From contig NZ_CP109598.1 in the NCBI RefSeq assembly GCF_036327775.1, positions 4,531,001 to 4,595,000 on the forward strand: a stretch of 64,000 nt of DNA. The letters run 5' to 3'. Source of the DNA: Streptomyces sp. NBC_01498. GTDB lineage: Bacteria; Actinomycetota; Actinomycetes; Streptomycetales; Streptomycetaceae. This document shows positions 7,886-17,639 of this stretch, in pieces. The notes under the pieces are model-generated. The model worked only from the letters and a program-made list of their open reading frames with translations, was not told the DNA's origin and ran no database searches. A program made the translations under genes and the position numbers. Positions within the stretch are counted from its first letter, which is position 1. Each line of letters opens with the position of its first letter.

Positions 7886-7981
7886 CGACGCGCTGCCGCA
7901 CGCGCGGGAGTCGCCGTACGCGGTCCCCGTGGAAGCCGCCGAGTATCAGGAACTCGAAGCGTGGTGGTGGCAGCTGCAACG

Positions 7982-8512
7982 CTACGGCTTCCAGTCCCGC
8001 GCGAGCAGCCCGAGCAGTACCTCGTCCAGGAACTCGCCCATCACCCAGGCCGAGGAGCGCAGCACGCCCTCGCGGACGAAGCCGTTGCGTTCGGCGGAGC
8101 GCATCATCGGGGTGTTGTCCGAGAGCGTGTCGATCTGGAGCCGGTGCAGCCCTCGTACGACGAACCCGTAGTGGCACAGCACCGCGACGACGTCGGTGCC
8201 GTAGCCCTTGCCGCGCGAGGCCGGCAGCAGTCCCAGTCCGAGGTGCGCCGACCGGTTGTGGGTGTCGATGCCCCACAGGGTCGCCGCGCCGATCAGCGTG
8301 CCGCCGGCCGACTCCACCACGGAGAAGGGGATGCTCCCTTCCTCCGTGTCGTCCACCACGAACTGCGCGTGCTTGGAACCGGGTGTGATCGGCCGCCACG
8401 GCCCGGCGGCGGCCCGCGAGGCGTTGGCCACGTCGCCGTGGAGCTCGGCCTCAAGGACCGGAATGTCGTCGTCGTGCCGGGCCCTGAGCCCGACCTTGCC
8501 GCCGCGTAGCAT
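7982..8512 (-). CDS. GNAT family N-acetyltransferase
   Basis: This 176-residue protein belongs to the RimJ/RimL-like acetyltransferases. The acetyl-CoA loop RGKGYGTDVV lies near residue 103, after the strand HLGLGLLP. RNGFVREGVLRSS near residue 140 is the usual C-terminal motif. The length is normal. The substrate may be a protein N-terminus or a small amine and cannot be told. It faces the same way as sigI but is separated by a 420-base gap. Confidence 0.88.
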   Translation of the reverse strand: MLRGGKVGLRARHDDDIPVLEAELHGDVANASRAAAGPWRPITPGSKHAQFVVDDTEEGSIPFSVVESAGGTLIGAATLWGIDTHNRSAHLGLGLLPASRGKGYGTDVVAVLCHYGFVVRGLHRLQIDTLSDNTPMMRSAERNGFVREGVLRSSAWVMGEFLDEVLLGLLARDWKP

Positions 8513-8933
8513 GCACGCTTCCTATCGGACCGATTCGCCGACGGCAAACCCATTTGCGGTCGCACGGGCCGACCGGACGGCGGTCACGCGTTCCGAGGCG
8601 TTCCGGTGCCGGGGTGCCGGGTTCGGTGGCCGGGCAAGGGGCCCGCCTGAGGCCCGGGTTCGCCGTTCGGTGAGCGCGAGGCCCACTCGCACCGGGCGGC
8701 CCCGACGCACCTCGCCGACCCGCTCGATCCGTCGCCCGCCCGCCCGCCAGCCCGGCCGCCGCGCGCGTGGCCGGCCGGCGGACCCGGGCGCGGGCGGAAG
8801 CCGGCGTACGTGTTCCTCGTCGGGGACGGCGCCGTCGTCCGCATACTCTTCGCGTCGCCGGTCCACGGCCGCCGTGCGGCCCGGCAGTCGTCGGGAGCAG
8901 CCGGGCCGCACAAGCGAAGCCGTCGGGGCGCTG
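8513..8933. other. Gap between the GNAT gene and sigI
   Basis: About 420 bases of very GC-rich DNA. The open frames are Arg/Pro/Gly-rich shadows with no family signal. I see no RNA gene or clear hairpin. Confidence 0.4.
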
Positions 8934-9893
8934 TCACTCCTCGACCGTGAGGCCCTTCCGCAGCCGGACCAGGGTGCGGGACAGCAGGCGGGACACGTGC
9001 ATCTGGGAGATGCCCAGTTCCTCGCCGATCTCCGACTGCGTCATGTTCGCGAAGAAGCGCAGCGACAGGATGGTGCGGTCGCGTGCCGGGAGTTCGGCGA
9101 TCAGGGGCTTCAGGGACTCGACGTACTCGATGCCTTCGAGCCCGTGGTCCTCGTAGCCGATGCGGTCGGACAGCAACCCCTCCGGGCCGTCGTCGTCCGA
9201 CTGCGCGTCCAGCGAACTCGCGGTGTACGCGTTGCTCGCCGCCATCCCCTCCACGACCTCGTCGTGGGTGATGCCGAGCCTGTCGGCCAGTTCGGCGACC
9301 GTCGGGGCGCGGTCCAGCGACTGGGACAACTCGTCGCCCGCCCTGGCCAGTTCGAGGCGGAGTTCCTGGAGCCGTCGCGGTACCCGCACCGACCACGACG
9401 TGTCGCGGAAGAAGCGCTTGATCTCGCCGATGATCGTCGGCATCGCGAAGGTGGGGAACTCGACGCCCCTGCTGAGCTCGAACCGGTCGATCGCCTTGAT
9501 CAGGCCGATCGTGCCGACCTGGACGATGTCCTCCATGGGCTCGCTGCGCGAACGGAACCGGGAGGCGGCGAACTTGACCAGGGCGAGGTTCAGCTCGACC
9601 AGGGTGTTCCGTACATACGCGTGTGCGTGGCCGCCCTCTTCCAGGTCTTCGAGGCGTCCGAACAGCGTTCTGGACAGGGCGCGGGCGTCCACCGCGCCCA
9701 TCTCGTCGAAGGGCGGGAACTCCCGCAGGTCGTCGAGCGCCGGGAGTGCGGGTGCGGGTGCGGGTGCGGGTGCGGGTGCGGGTCCGGGTCCGGGTCCGGG
9801 TCGGGGGGCGGGTGTGGCACCGGCCTCGGCGGTGGGGGACGGGATTGCCGACGGCGCGTCATGGGTACGCGAGTCGTCGAGCCGGGGTGACAT
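8934..9893 (-). CDS. sigI: RNA polymerase sigma factor, SigB/SigF family, likely SigI
   Basis: This 319-residue group 3 sigma factor starts at the ATG at 9893 behind GGAGGAG. The first ~65 residues are a Pro-Ala-Gly-rich tail coded by hexamer repeats. Region 2 contains ALVKFAASRF, MEDIVQVGTIGLIKAIDRFE and GVEFPTFAMPTIIGEIKRFF. Region 3 follows (SWSVRVPRRLQELRLEL), and region 4 ends with the HTH MTQSEIGEELGISQMHVSRL. The opposite strand carries an anti-anti-sigma and an anti-sigma gene, the arrangement described for S. coelicolor sigI-arsI-prsI. Control by partner switching is therefore likely. The symbol rests on context and family, not a search. Confidence 0.85.
   Translation of the reverse strand: MSPRLDDSRTHDAPSAIPSPTAEAGATPAPRPGPGPGPAPAPAPAPAPALPALDDLREFPPFDEMGAVDARALSRTLFGRLEDLEEGGHAHAYVRNTLVELNLALVKFAASRFRSRSEPMEDIVQVGTIGLIKAIDRFELSRGVEFPTFAMPTIIGEIKRFFRDTSWSVRVPRRLQELRLELARAGDELSQSLDRAPTVAELADRLGITHDEVVEGMAASNAYTASSLDAQSDDDGPEGLLSDRIGYEDHGLEGIEYVESLKPLIAELPARDRTILSLRFFANMTQSEIGEELGISQMHVSRLLSRTLVRLRKGLTVEE
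9746..9799. repeat. In-frame hexanucleotide repeat in sigI
   Basis: Six copies of GTGCGG are followed by three of GTCCGG. On the coding strand they give an alternating Pro-Ala then Pro-Gly tail. The six-base period keeps frame, so copy number can vary without breaking the gene. Confidence 0.9.
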
Positions 9894-10283
9894 GGGTCTC
9901 CTCCATACGTTCTCGGCATATGGCTGCCGATGCCGATACGCGCTGCTGCGGTGTGCGGCGCCTCCATGGCCGGTCGTGTCGGGGTCGTACTCGTGGGGGT
10001 CGTACTTCTGGGTCGTACTCGGGCGGTTCGGTGGTTCCCCACTAGCCCTATCGGGTCCGTACGGACGCATGCAAGTGTCATTTCGCACATATGTCCCCAT
10101 TGCGTCGGGGATTGGCTACCGGAGAAGGTGTGAAAGGCGTAATGTTTCGGCGAACGTCAGCGGCACGTGACACACCGGGGGACGCCATCGCCGGGACGGT
10201 CACGACGTCGCGGGCGACCACATCCGACACTTCCGAGACATCCGACGACGGCGCACGACATGGCAGAAGAGGGACGGACGGGC
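9894..10283. other. Divergent regulatory region between sigI and arsI
   Basis: About 390 bases separate the two divergent starts. No gene is seen. Promoters for both directions must lie here, but I cannot fix their boxes with confidence. Confidence 0.4.
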
Positions 10284-10652
10284 ATGGACCGCCAGACGGT
10301 CGGCAGCACGAACCGGGGCCGGCTTCAGGTCGAGGTTCGCACCGAGGGCCGGAGCGAGGTCGTGACAGCGGCGGGTGAGCTTGATCACCACACCGCCGAA
10401 CTGTTGCGCGTACCCCTGGAAGAAGCGATCGACCGGGGGCGTACCCGCCTCGTGGTCGACTGCGCGCAGCTCGAATTCTGTGACTCGACCGGGCTGAACG
10501 TCCTGCTCGGGGCCCGTCTGAAGGCCGAGGCGGCCGACGGGGCCGTGCATCTGGCCGGGATGCAGCCGGTGGTCGCGCGCGTCTTCGAGATCACCGGGGC
10601 CGACGCCGTCTTCACCGTGCACGAGTCGCTGGAAGCAGCTCTTGCCGAGTGA
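10284..10652 (+). CDS. arsI: STAS-domain anti-sigma factor antagonist, likely ArsI
   Basis: This 122-residue protein is a SpoIIAA-like anti-anti-sigma factor. The STAS fold covers nearly all of it, with AAGELDHHTAELL, VVDCAQLEFCDSTGLN and the C-terminal FEITGADAVF. Ser68 in CDSTGLN is the residue normally phosphorylated by the partner kinase. The ATG at 10284 follows GAGGGACGG; an in-frame ATG at 10260 is possible. The dephosphorylated form is expected to bind the anti-sigma factor coded at 10844 and so free SigI. Confidence 0.85.
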   Translation: MDRQTVGSTNRGRLQVEVRTEGRSEVVTAAGELDHHTAELLRVPLEEAIDRGRTRLVVDCAQLEFCDSTGLNVLLGARLKAEAADGAVHLAGMQPVVARVFEITGADAVFTVHESLEAALAE

Positions 10653-10680
10653 CCCCGGGGGCGCCCGAGCGCCCCGGGGG
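10653..10680 (+). terminator. Hairpin after arsI
   Basis: A 12-base stem with one mismatch (10653-10664 with 10669-10680) and a 4-base loop overlaps the arsI stop region. There is no T-tract, as is usual in Streptomyces. It may limit read-through into prsI. Confidence 0.6.
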
Positions 10681-10843
10681 AACCACATGTTGCAAGTGTC
10701 ACGTCATCCACGTAGGTCTTGTGGGTGTTGTCACGATTACGCCGGGCAGAAGAGTCCCTGGGCCGGTCGGGACAGACAGAGCACTCTCGGTACGGATGTA
10801 ACCACTCATACGCGATCTGGTGAATCGGTGAGGTGAAGCGCTG

Positions 10844-11335
10844 ATGAGCACCACCCGGCAGTTTCCGCCGGGCGACTTCGGCTCCGAGCCGGACGGCGCG
10901 AGTACCCCCTCCGCCGGGTCCGAAAGCCGGGTACGCACCCTGGCGTTGGGCAGCGCCAGTGGCATCGTCCCGATGGCTCGCGACTTCACCCGCCAGGCGC
11001 TCTACGACTGGGGCTGGCTGCCGGCCGAGACCGCCGACCGCCGCGCCGCCGCCGAGGACGTCCTGCTCGTCGTCTCCGAGCTGGTCACCAACGCCTGTCT
11101 GCACGCCGAGGGCCCCGAGGCGCTGCGGGTCTCCTCCGACACCAAGGTCCTGCGCCTCGAAGTCACCGACCGGGGCGGCGGCCAGCCCGCGCCCCGTACC
11201 CCGCACCGCTCCGGGCGGCCCGGCGGGCACGGGATGTTCATCGTGCAGCGGCTCTGTCTGGACTGGGGGGTGTCCCGTACGCCGGGAGCTCCCGGCAAGA
11301 CGGTCTGGGCGGTCCTGGCGGCTCCCGAGCAGTAG
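10844..11335 (+). CDS. prsI: ATP-binding anti-sigma factor (HATPase_c), likely PrsI
   Basis: This 163-residue protein has the GHKL ATPase fold of RsbW/SpoIIAB kinases. The N-box is VVSELVTNACLHA (Asn83), the G1 box is VTDRGGG and the G2 box is GGHGMFIVQRL. The first ~30 residues are a flexible tail. The ATG follows GAGGTGAAG. It is expected to hold SigI inactive and to phosphorylate ArsI on Ser68. It is transcribed with or just behind arsI, opposite to sigI. Confidence 0.85.
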   Translation: MSTTRQFPPGDFGSEPDGASTPSAGSESRVRTLALGSASGIVPMARDFTRQALYDWGWLPAETADRRAAAEDVLLVVSELVTNACLHAEGPEALRVSSDTKVLRLEVTDRGGGQPAPRTPHRSGRPGGHGMFIVQRLCLDWGVSRTPGAPGKTVWAVLAAPEQ

Positions 11336-11412
11336 CCGGGTGCCGCAGGGCGCGGCACCGGGCCCGCCGCGGCCCGGCCGTACGCGTACGTCGTCGCGCC
11401 CGTCCCCGCAGG

Positions 11413-12969
11413 TCAGCGCACCTCACCCATCAGCGCCCGCACCTTCCCCCGGTACATGAACATCGCGAAGCCCGCGAGTGTGGCCAGCGCCGCCTCCACG
11501 GCGACCACCCCCGTACGGCTCAGTCCGACCCCGGCGATCGCGAGCATCCCCGTCACCGAGCCGCCCGCCGTCACCGCGAGGAACCACACGCCCATCATCC
11601 GGCCGGCGTACTTGGCCGGAGCCATCTTCGTGGTCACGGACAGGCCGACCGGTGAGACGCACAGCTCGCCCACGGTCTGGATCAGATAGACGCCGACCAG
11701 CCAGACCGGGCTGACCGCGACCCCGTCCGCCGCCAGGACCAGCGGGATCAGGAAGAAGAAGAACGAGACGCCGACGAGCGCCAGCCCCGCCGCGAACTTC
11801 ACGGCCGTGCCCGGCTCCCTGCCCCGCCGGTTCAGCCACAGCCAGCACCAGGCGGCCACCGGGGCCAGCGCCATGATGAACACCGGGTTCAGCGACTGGT
11901 ACCAGGACGTCGGGAAACCGATCCCGAAGACCTGGTGCGCCGTCTTCGTCGTACCGAACGCCTGGACCGTCGAGCCGCCCTGGTCGTAGATCATCCAGAA
12001 GACCGCCGCGGCCACGAAGAACCAGATGTACGCGGACATCCTCGCCCGCTCGGCCGGTGACAGGTCCGGGTCGCGCTTCATCCGGATCAGCACCCCCGCC
12101 GGGATGGCCACTCCCGCGAGGGTCAGGGGGACCATCGCCCAGTTCAGGGTGAACGCGCCGGTGAAGACGACGACCCCGTAGAAGACCGAGACGGCCAGCA
12201 GCCAGCTCAGGCCCCTCGTCAGCCAGCGCGCCCGCTCCTCGCGCGACAGCGGGGTCGGGACCCGGCCGCTCTCGGGGGACAGATGCTTCGTACCGAGCAG
12301 GAACTGGAGCAGACCGAGCCCCATGCCGAGGGCCGCGAGCGCGAAACCGAGGTGCCAGCTGTACGTCTCACCGACGGTGCCGATGACCAGCGGCGCGAAG
12401 AAGGCACCGATGTTGATGCCCATGTAGAAGAGGGTGAAGCCGCCGTCGCGGCGCGGGTCGTCCGGGCCGTCGTAGAGCTGGCCGACCATCGTGGAGATGT
12501 TGGCCTTCAGCAGCCCCGAGCCGACCGCCACCAGCGCGAGACCGGCGAAGAAGGTCCCGGCGCCCGGCAGCGCGAGCGTCAGATGGCCCGCCATGATCGT
12601 GCAGGCCGCGACGGTGACCGTACGGCGCGGGCCCCAGACCCGGTCGCCGAGCCAGCCGCCGGGCATGGCCAGCAGATACACCATCGACAGATAGATCGAG
12701 TAGACCGCCGTGGTGGTGGCCAGGGTCAGCCCCAGCCCGCCTCCCTGGAGGCCCGTCGACGCGTCGGGGCCGCCGGAGAGCAGATAGAGGGTGAGCAGCG
12801 CCCGCATGCCGTAGAAGCTGAAGCGTTCCCACATCTCCGTCATGAAGAGCGTGGCCAGTCCGCGCGGATGCCCGAAGAAGGTCTTCTCGGGGGTGGTGCC
12901 GGGGCCGGTGCCGGAGCCGGGGGGACGCTCGGGCAGGTCGGGGGAGTCCTTGGTCAGGCTGGACGCCAT
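11413..12969 (-). CDS. POT-family proton-coupled di/tripeptide transporter
   Basis: This 518-residue membrane protein belongs to the PTR2/POT family. Its start region shows the family signature FFGHPRGLATLFMTEMWERF then SFYGMRALLTLYL, with the proton-coupling ExxER-like motif. About 12-14 hydrophobic segments follow, with GLLKANISTMVGQLY and FYMGINIGAFFAPLV in the middle (the FYxxINxG PTR2 signature). The ATG at 12969 has AAGGATC seven bases upstream; the longer open frame is a low-complexity leader. It diverges from a two-component system, with a strong hairpin between them. The substrate is probably short peptides. Confidence 0.92.
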   Translation of the reverse strand: MASSLTKDSPDLPERPPGSGTGPGTTPEKTFFGHPRGLATLFMTEMWERFSFYGMRALLTLYLLSGGPDASTGLQGGGLGLTLATTTAVYSIYLSMVYLLAMPGGWLGDRVWGPRRTVTVAACTIMAGHLTLALPGAGTFFAGLALVAVGSGLLKANISTMVGQLYDGPDDPRRDGGFTLFYMGINIGAFFAPLVIGTVGETYSWHLGFALAALGMGLGLLQFLLGTKHLSPESGRVPTPLSREERARWLTRGLSWLLAVSVFYGVVVFTGAFTLNWAMVPLTLAGVAIPAGVLIRMKRDPDLSPAERARMSAYIWFFVAAAVFWMIYDQGGSTVQAFGTTKTAHQVFGIGFPTSWYQSLNPVFIMALAPVAAWCWLWLNRRGREPGTAVKFAAGLALVGVSFFFFLIPLVLAADGVAVSPVWLVGVYLIQTVGELCVSPVGLSVTTKMAPAKYAGRMMGVWFLAVTAGGSVTGMLAIAGVGLSRTGVVAVEAALATLAGFAMFMYRGKVRALMGEVR

Positions 12970-12984
12970 GGGTGGATCCTTGCT

Positions 12985-13085
12985 CGCTCGGTGCGTGGGT
13001 CGGGGGTGCGGGTCGGATGGCCGGGGGTGCGGGGCGGGCACGCGGTGTGGGTGCCTGTGTCGGGTGCGTCGGTCGGTGCGTGAGT
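12985..13085. repeat. G/T-rich low-complexity leader
   Basis: The words GGGTGC, GTCGG and GTGCG recur irregularly between the transporter start and a strong hairpin. It resembles the repeat at 15745-15840. Confidence 0.6.
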
Positions 13086-13098
13086 CCGGTACGCGAAA

Positions 13099-13133
13099 GA
13101 GGGCCTTCGGCGCACAAGACGCCAAAGGCCCTC
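13099..13133. terminator. Strong hairpin between divergent genes
   Basis: GAGGGCCTT (13099-13107) pairs with AAGGCCCTC (13125-13133), and GGCG pairs with CGCC inside after one mismatch, with a 7-base loop. It looks like a terminator but lies between two divergent genes, so it may be part of the 5' leader of one of them. Confidence 0.6.
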
Positions 13134-13201
13134 AATCGGTACTACACCGGCCATCGGCGATCGCTGCCCGGCCGCCGCGCCACGCCGACTACCATCACCT
13201 C

Positions 13202-13879
<678 letters not shown>

Positions 13880-13969
13880 GGCGGAAGCCGTACGCCGGTA
13901 CGGGCGGAGCTCCGGCAGAACAGCCACGCCAGGTACGGGCCCGCCCCGGCCGGACAGAAGTAGGGCACA

Positions 13970-15235
13970 GTGCGCCGTCGTCTGATCAACTCCACACTCG
14001 CCGTGGTCCTCGTCGTCATCGGGGTCTTCGGGTTCTCGCTCGTCATCGTGGAGAGCCGCACCATCAGCGCCAGCGCCCAGGAGAGCGTGGACCTGGAGGC
14101 CGTACGGCTGGTCAGCATCGTGGACAGCCGGCTGATCGGCGGCGAGCGCGTCACCGAGGCGATCCTGCGGGAGCAGATCGACGGCGGACGGTACGCCAGG
14201 GTCGAGATCCCCGGCCGCCCGACCGTCGAGATCGGCGAGCGCCCCGAGGGCGACGTCATCCGGGGCAGCGCGGACGGTGAACAGAACGAGACCGTCACCG
14301 TCGAGGAGTCCAGCGCCGCCGTCACCGACGAACTCGGCCGCACCCTCCTGATCATCGGCGCCGTCGCGCTGCTCGCCGTCATCGCCGCCGTCCTGCTCGC
14401 CGTACGCCAGGCCAACAAGCTCGCCTCCCCGCTCACCGACCTCGCCGAGACCGCCGAACGCCTCGGCTCCGGCGACCCGCGCCCCCGCCACAAGCGGTAC
14501 GGCGTGCCCGAACTCGACCGGGTCGCGGACGTCCTCGACGCCAGCGCCGAGCGGATCGCCCGGATGCTCACCGCCGAGCGCCGGCTCGCCGCCGACGCCT
14601 CCCACCAGCTCCGTACGCCGCTGACCGCGCTCTCCATGCGGCTGGAGGAGATCTCCACCACCGACGACCCCGACACGGTCAAGGACGAGGCGACGATCGC
14701 GCTCACCCAGGTCGAGCGGCTCACCGACGTCGTGGAGCGGCTGCTCACCAACTCGCGCGACGTACGCACCGGCTCGGCCATCGTCTTCGACCTGGACGAC
14801 GTCGTACGGCAGCAGATCGAGGAGTGGCGCCCCGCCTACCGCAGCGCCGGGCGGGCGATCGTCTGCTCCGGTACCCAGCACATGCGGGCGGTGGGCACCC
14901 CCGGCGCGGTCGCCCAGGTCCTCGCCGCGCTCATCGAGAACTCGCTCATGCACGGCGGCGGCACGGTCGCCCTGCGCAACCGGATCACCGGCAACCAGGC
15001 GGTGATCGAGGTGACGGACGAGGGGCCCGGCGTGCCGCCGGACCTCGGGGCGCGGATCTTCGAGCGCGCCATCAGCGGGCACAACTCCACGGGCATCGGA
15101 CTCGCCGTCGCCCGCGACCTCGCGGAGGCGGACGGCGGGCGGCTGGAACTGCTCCAGCAGCAGCCGCCGGTCTTCGCGCTGTTCCTCAGCCGTGAGGTGC
15201 GGGAGCGCGAGGAGCCGAGGCGGACCGTCAGATGA
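13970..15235 (+). CDS. Two-component sensor histidine kinase
   Basis: This 421-residue membrane kinase starts at a GTG. A first transmembrane helix covers about residues 8-30, an extracellular region of about 90 residues follows, and a second helix lies near 122-145. A HAMP linker leads to the H-box ADASHQLRTPLTAL (His near residue 210). The N-box is ALIENSLMHGGG and the G boxes are DEGPGVPP and STGIGLAVARD. It pairs with the response regulator upstream. The end overlaps the convergent GtrA gene by eight bases. Confidence 0.9.
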   Translation: MRRRLINSTLAVVLVVIGVFGFSLVIVESRTISASAQESVDLEAVRLVSIVDSRLIGGERVTEAILREQIDGGRYARVEIPGRPTVEIGERPEGDVIRGSADGEQNETVTVEESSAAVTDELGRTLLIIGAVALLAVIAAVLLAVRQANKLASPLTDLAETAERLGSGDPRPRHKRYGVPELDRVADVLDASAERIARMLTAERRLAADASHQLRTPLTALSMRLEEISTTDDPDTVKDEATIALTQVERLTDVVERLLTNSRDVRTGSAIVFDLDDVVRQQIEEWRPAYRSAGRAIVCSGTQHMRAVGTPGAVAQVLAALIENSLMHGGGTVALRNRITGNQAVIEVTDEGPGVPPDLGARIFERAISGHNSTGIGLAVARDLAEADGGRLELLQQQPPVFALFLSREVREREEPRRTVR

Positions 15236-15722
15236 CCCGGCCGGCGGCGGTCGGCTCGGGCTCCCGGTCCGGTTCCGGCTGAAGCCTGCGGAACACCCAG
15301 GTGCGGTACGACCAGAAGCGGAACAGCGTCGCCACGCCGATGCCGAGGAACTTGAACACGTTGCTCCGCAGCGGCCCGTCCCAGCCGAACCCGTACGTCG
15401 CGGTGTAGAGCACCCCGTTCTCGATGACCAGCCCGACCGCGCTGAACAGCAGGAACAGCGTCAGTTCCTTGGTACGGCGGCTCTTGTCCCGGTCCCGGTA
15501 CGCGAAGTGGCGGAAGCCCACGTAGTTGCAGGCGATCGCGACGACGGTGGCCAGGACGCTCGCCCGCACCACCTGGAGGTCGGTGGTGTGCCGTACGAGG
15601 TTGAAGACGGCCAGATTGACCAGGAGCCCCACGCCCCCGACCGTGCCGAACTTGGCGATCTCGCGGGCGAGCAGGGACAGCCGTTCCCGCAGGGCCCCTC
15701 GCTGCGCAGGCGCGGCAGTCAT
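15228..15722 (-). CDS. GtrA family membrane protein
   Basis: This 164-residue protein has four hydrophobic segments and the GtrA pattern. It opens with KFGTVGGVGLLVNLAVFNL, then CNYVGFRHFAYRDR, and ends with FRFWSYRTWVFR. Such proteins are thought to help move polyprenyl-linked sugars across the membrane. It is convergent with and overlaps the kinase gene by eight bases. Confidence 0.88.
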   Translation of the reverse strand: MTAAPAQRGALRERLSLLAREIAKFGTVGGVGLLVNLAVFNLVRHTTDLQVVRASVLATVVAIACNYVGFRHFAYRDRDKSRRTKELTLFLLFSAVGLVIENGVLYTATYGFGWDGPLRSNVFKFLGIGVATLFRFWSYRTWVFRRLQPEPDREPEPTAAGRVI

Positions 15723-15744
15723 GGTCTCGCTCAGCCCCGTCCGG

Positions 15745-15840
15745 TCGGTGTGTGGGTGCGTCAGGTGGGTGTGTCAGGTACGTGCGTCGGGCGCGTGTGT
15801 CAGATGTGTGCGTCAGGTGCGTGGCGGCGGCGTCGGCGGA
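15745..15840. repeat. Imperfect GT-rich tandem repeat between gtrA and purK
   Basis: Units such as GTGTGTCAGGT and GTGCGTCAGGT recur about every 11-20 bases. The composition is unlike the flanking genes. No gene is seen here; it spans the divergent promoter region. Confidence 0.7.
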
Positions 15841-15970
15841 CCAATGCGGACGAAGAGTCCGGCACGGCGCCGACCGGCCCACTCTAACCACCGGCCCGGC
15901 CTCGGGCCGTCTCCCACGGTGCCCGGCCCGGCTCGTGTGGCCCCGTCCGGGCGGCGGATACCCTGGATGC

Positions 15971-17110
15971 GTGACATTCCCGGTAGTCGGCATGGTCGGC
16001 GGCGGTCAGCTCGCCCGTATGACCCACGAGGCGGGCATCCCCCTCGGCCTCAGATTCAAGCTTCTCAGCGACACCCCGCAGGACTCCGCGGCGCAGGTGG
16101 TCGCCGACGTGGTCGTCGGTGACTACCGCGACCTGGAGACCCTGCGCGCCTTCGCGCGCGGCTGCGACGTGATCACCTTCGACCACGAGCACGTGCCGAT
16201 CGAGCACCTGCGCGCCCTGGAGGCGGACGGTGTCGCCGTACGCCCCGGCCCCGACGCCCTCGTGCACGCGCAGGACAAGGGCGTGATGCGCGCCCGGCTA
16301 AGCGAGCTGGGCGCGCCCTGCCCGCGCCATCGCGTCGTCACCGACGCCGCCGACGTCGCGGCCTTCGCCGACGAGGTCGGCGGCTTCCCCGTGATCCTCA
16401 AGACGGTGCGCGGCGGCTACGACGGCAAGGGCGTGTGGGTCGCCCGGTCGGCGGACGACGCCGAGCAGCCCTTCCGGGCCGGGGTCCCCGTCCTCGCCGA
16501 GGAGAAGGTCGACTTCGTCCGGGAGCTGGCCGCGAACATCGTGCGTTCGCCGCACGGCCAGGCCGTCGCGTACCCCGTCGTGGAGTCCCGCCAGGTCGAC
16601 GGCGTGTGCGACACCGTCATCGCGCCCGCGCCCGGCCTCTCCGAGGAGCTGTCCGGCGAGGCGCAGCAGCTCGCGCTGCGGATCGCCGCCGAACTGGGCG
16701 TCGTCGGTCATCTGGCGGTCGAGCTGTTCGAGACGGCCGACGGCCGCATCCTCGTCAACGAATTGGCCATGCGCCCTCACAACTCGGGCCACTGGACCCA
16801 GGACGGCGCGATCACCTCGCAGTTCGCCAACCACGTACGGGCCGTGCTCGACCTGCCCCTCGGCGACCCGCGCCCGCGCGCGCCCTGGACGGTGATGTGC
16901 AACGTGCTGGGCGGGGACTACCCCGACATGTACGCGGCGTATCTGCACTGCATGGCCCACGACCCGCAGCTCAAGATCCACATGTACGGCAAGGACGTGA
17001 AGCCCGGCCGTAAGGTCGGCCACGTCAACACCTACGGTGACGACCTGGCCGACGTGCTGGAGCGCGCCCGCCACGCCGCCGGATACCTCCGAGGAACGAT
17101 CACCACATGA
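15971..17110 (+). CDS. purK: N5-carboxyaminoimidazole ribonucleotide synthase
   Basis: This 379-residue ATP-grasp enzyme makes N5-CAIR from AIR, bicarbonate and ATP in purine synthesis. The start reads [13 protein letters not shown], the ATP-grasp part contains [15 protein letters not shown], and the metal-binding end shows [17 protein letters not shown]. The GTG at 15971 gives the normal N-terminus. Its end overlaps purE by four bases (ATGA at 17107), which suggests coupled translation. Confidence 0.95.
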   Translation: MTFPVVGMVGGGQLARMTHEAGIPLGLRFKLLSDTPQDSAAQVVADVVVGDYRDLETLRAFARGCDVITFDHEHVPIEHLRALEADGVAVRPGPDALVHAQDKGVMRARLSELGAPCPRHRVVTDAADVAAFADEVGGFPVILKTVRGGYDGKGVWVARSADDAEQPFRAGVPVLAEEKVDFVRELAANIVRSPHGQAVAYPVVESRQVDGVCDTVIAPAPGLSEELSGEAQQLALRIAAELGVVGHLAVELFETADGRILVNELAMRPHNSGHWTQDGAITSQFANHVRAVLDLPLGDPRPRAPWTVMCNVLGGDYPDMYAAYLHCMAHDPQLKIHMYGKDVKPGRKVGHVNTYGDDLADVLERARHAAGYLRGTITT

Positions 17111-17631
17111 GCTCTCCCCTCATCGGCGTCGTCATGGGGTCGGACTCCGACTGGCCCGTCATGGAGGCCGCCGCCCAGGCGCTCGACGAGTTCGAGATCC
17201 CGTACGAGGTCGACGTCGTCTCCGCGCACCGGATGCCGCACGAGATGATCGCGTACGGCGAGGAGGCCGCCGGACGCGGGCTCCGGGCGATCGTCGCGGG
17301 CGCGGGCGGCGCCGCCCATCTGCCGGGCATGCTGGCCTCGGTCACACCGCTGCCGGTGATCGGGGTCCCCGTACCGCTGAAGTACCTGGACGGCATGGAC
17401 TCGCTGCTGTCGATCGTGCAGATGCCGGCGGGCGTGCCGGTCGCGACGGTCTCCGTAGGAGGAGCCCGTAACGCCGGGCTGCTGGCCGCGCGCATCCTCG
17501 CGGCCCACGACCCGGAACTGCGGTCCCGTATGACGGACTTCCAGCGGCAGCTCAACGAACAGGCGACCGACAAGGGCAAGCGGCTGCGCGCCAAGGTGAG
17601 CGGCCACGACTCCTTCGGCTTCGGGAAGTGA
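17107..17631 (+). CDS. purE: N5-CAIR mutase, catalytic subunit
   Basis: This 174-residue protein converts N5-CAIR to CAIR, the step after PurK. The class I PurE motifs are clear: [37 protein letters not shown] and the C-terminal [14 protein letters not shown]. It overlaps purK at its start and is followed within a few bases by the dipeptidase gene. Confidence 0.95.
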   Translation: MSSPLIGVVMGSDSDWPVMEAAAQALDEFEIPYEVDVVSAHRMPHEMIAYGEEAAGRGLRAIVAGAGGAAHLPGMLASVTPLPVIGVPVPLKYLDGMDSLLSIVQMPAGVPVATVSVGGARNAGLLAARILAAHDPELRSRMTDFQRQLNEQATDKGKRLRAKVSGHDSFGFGK

Positions 17632-17639
17632 GGTCCGCG

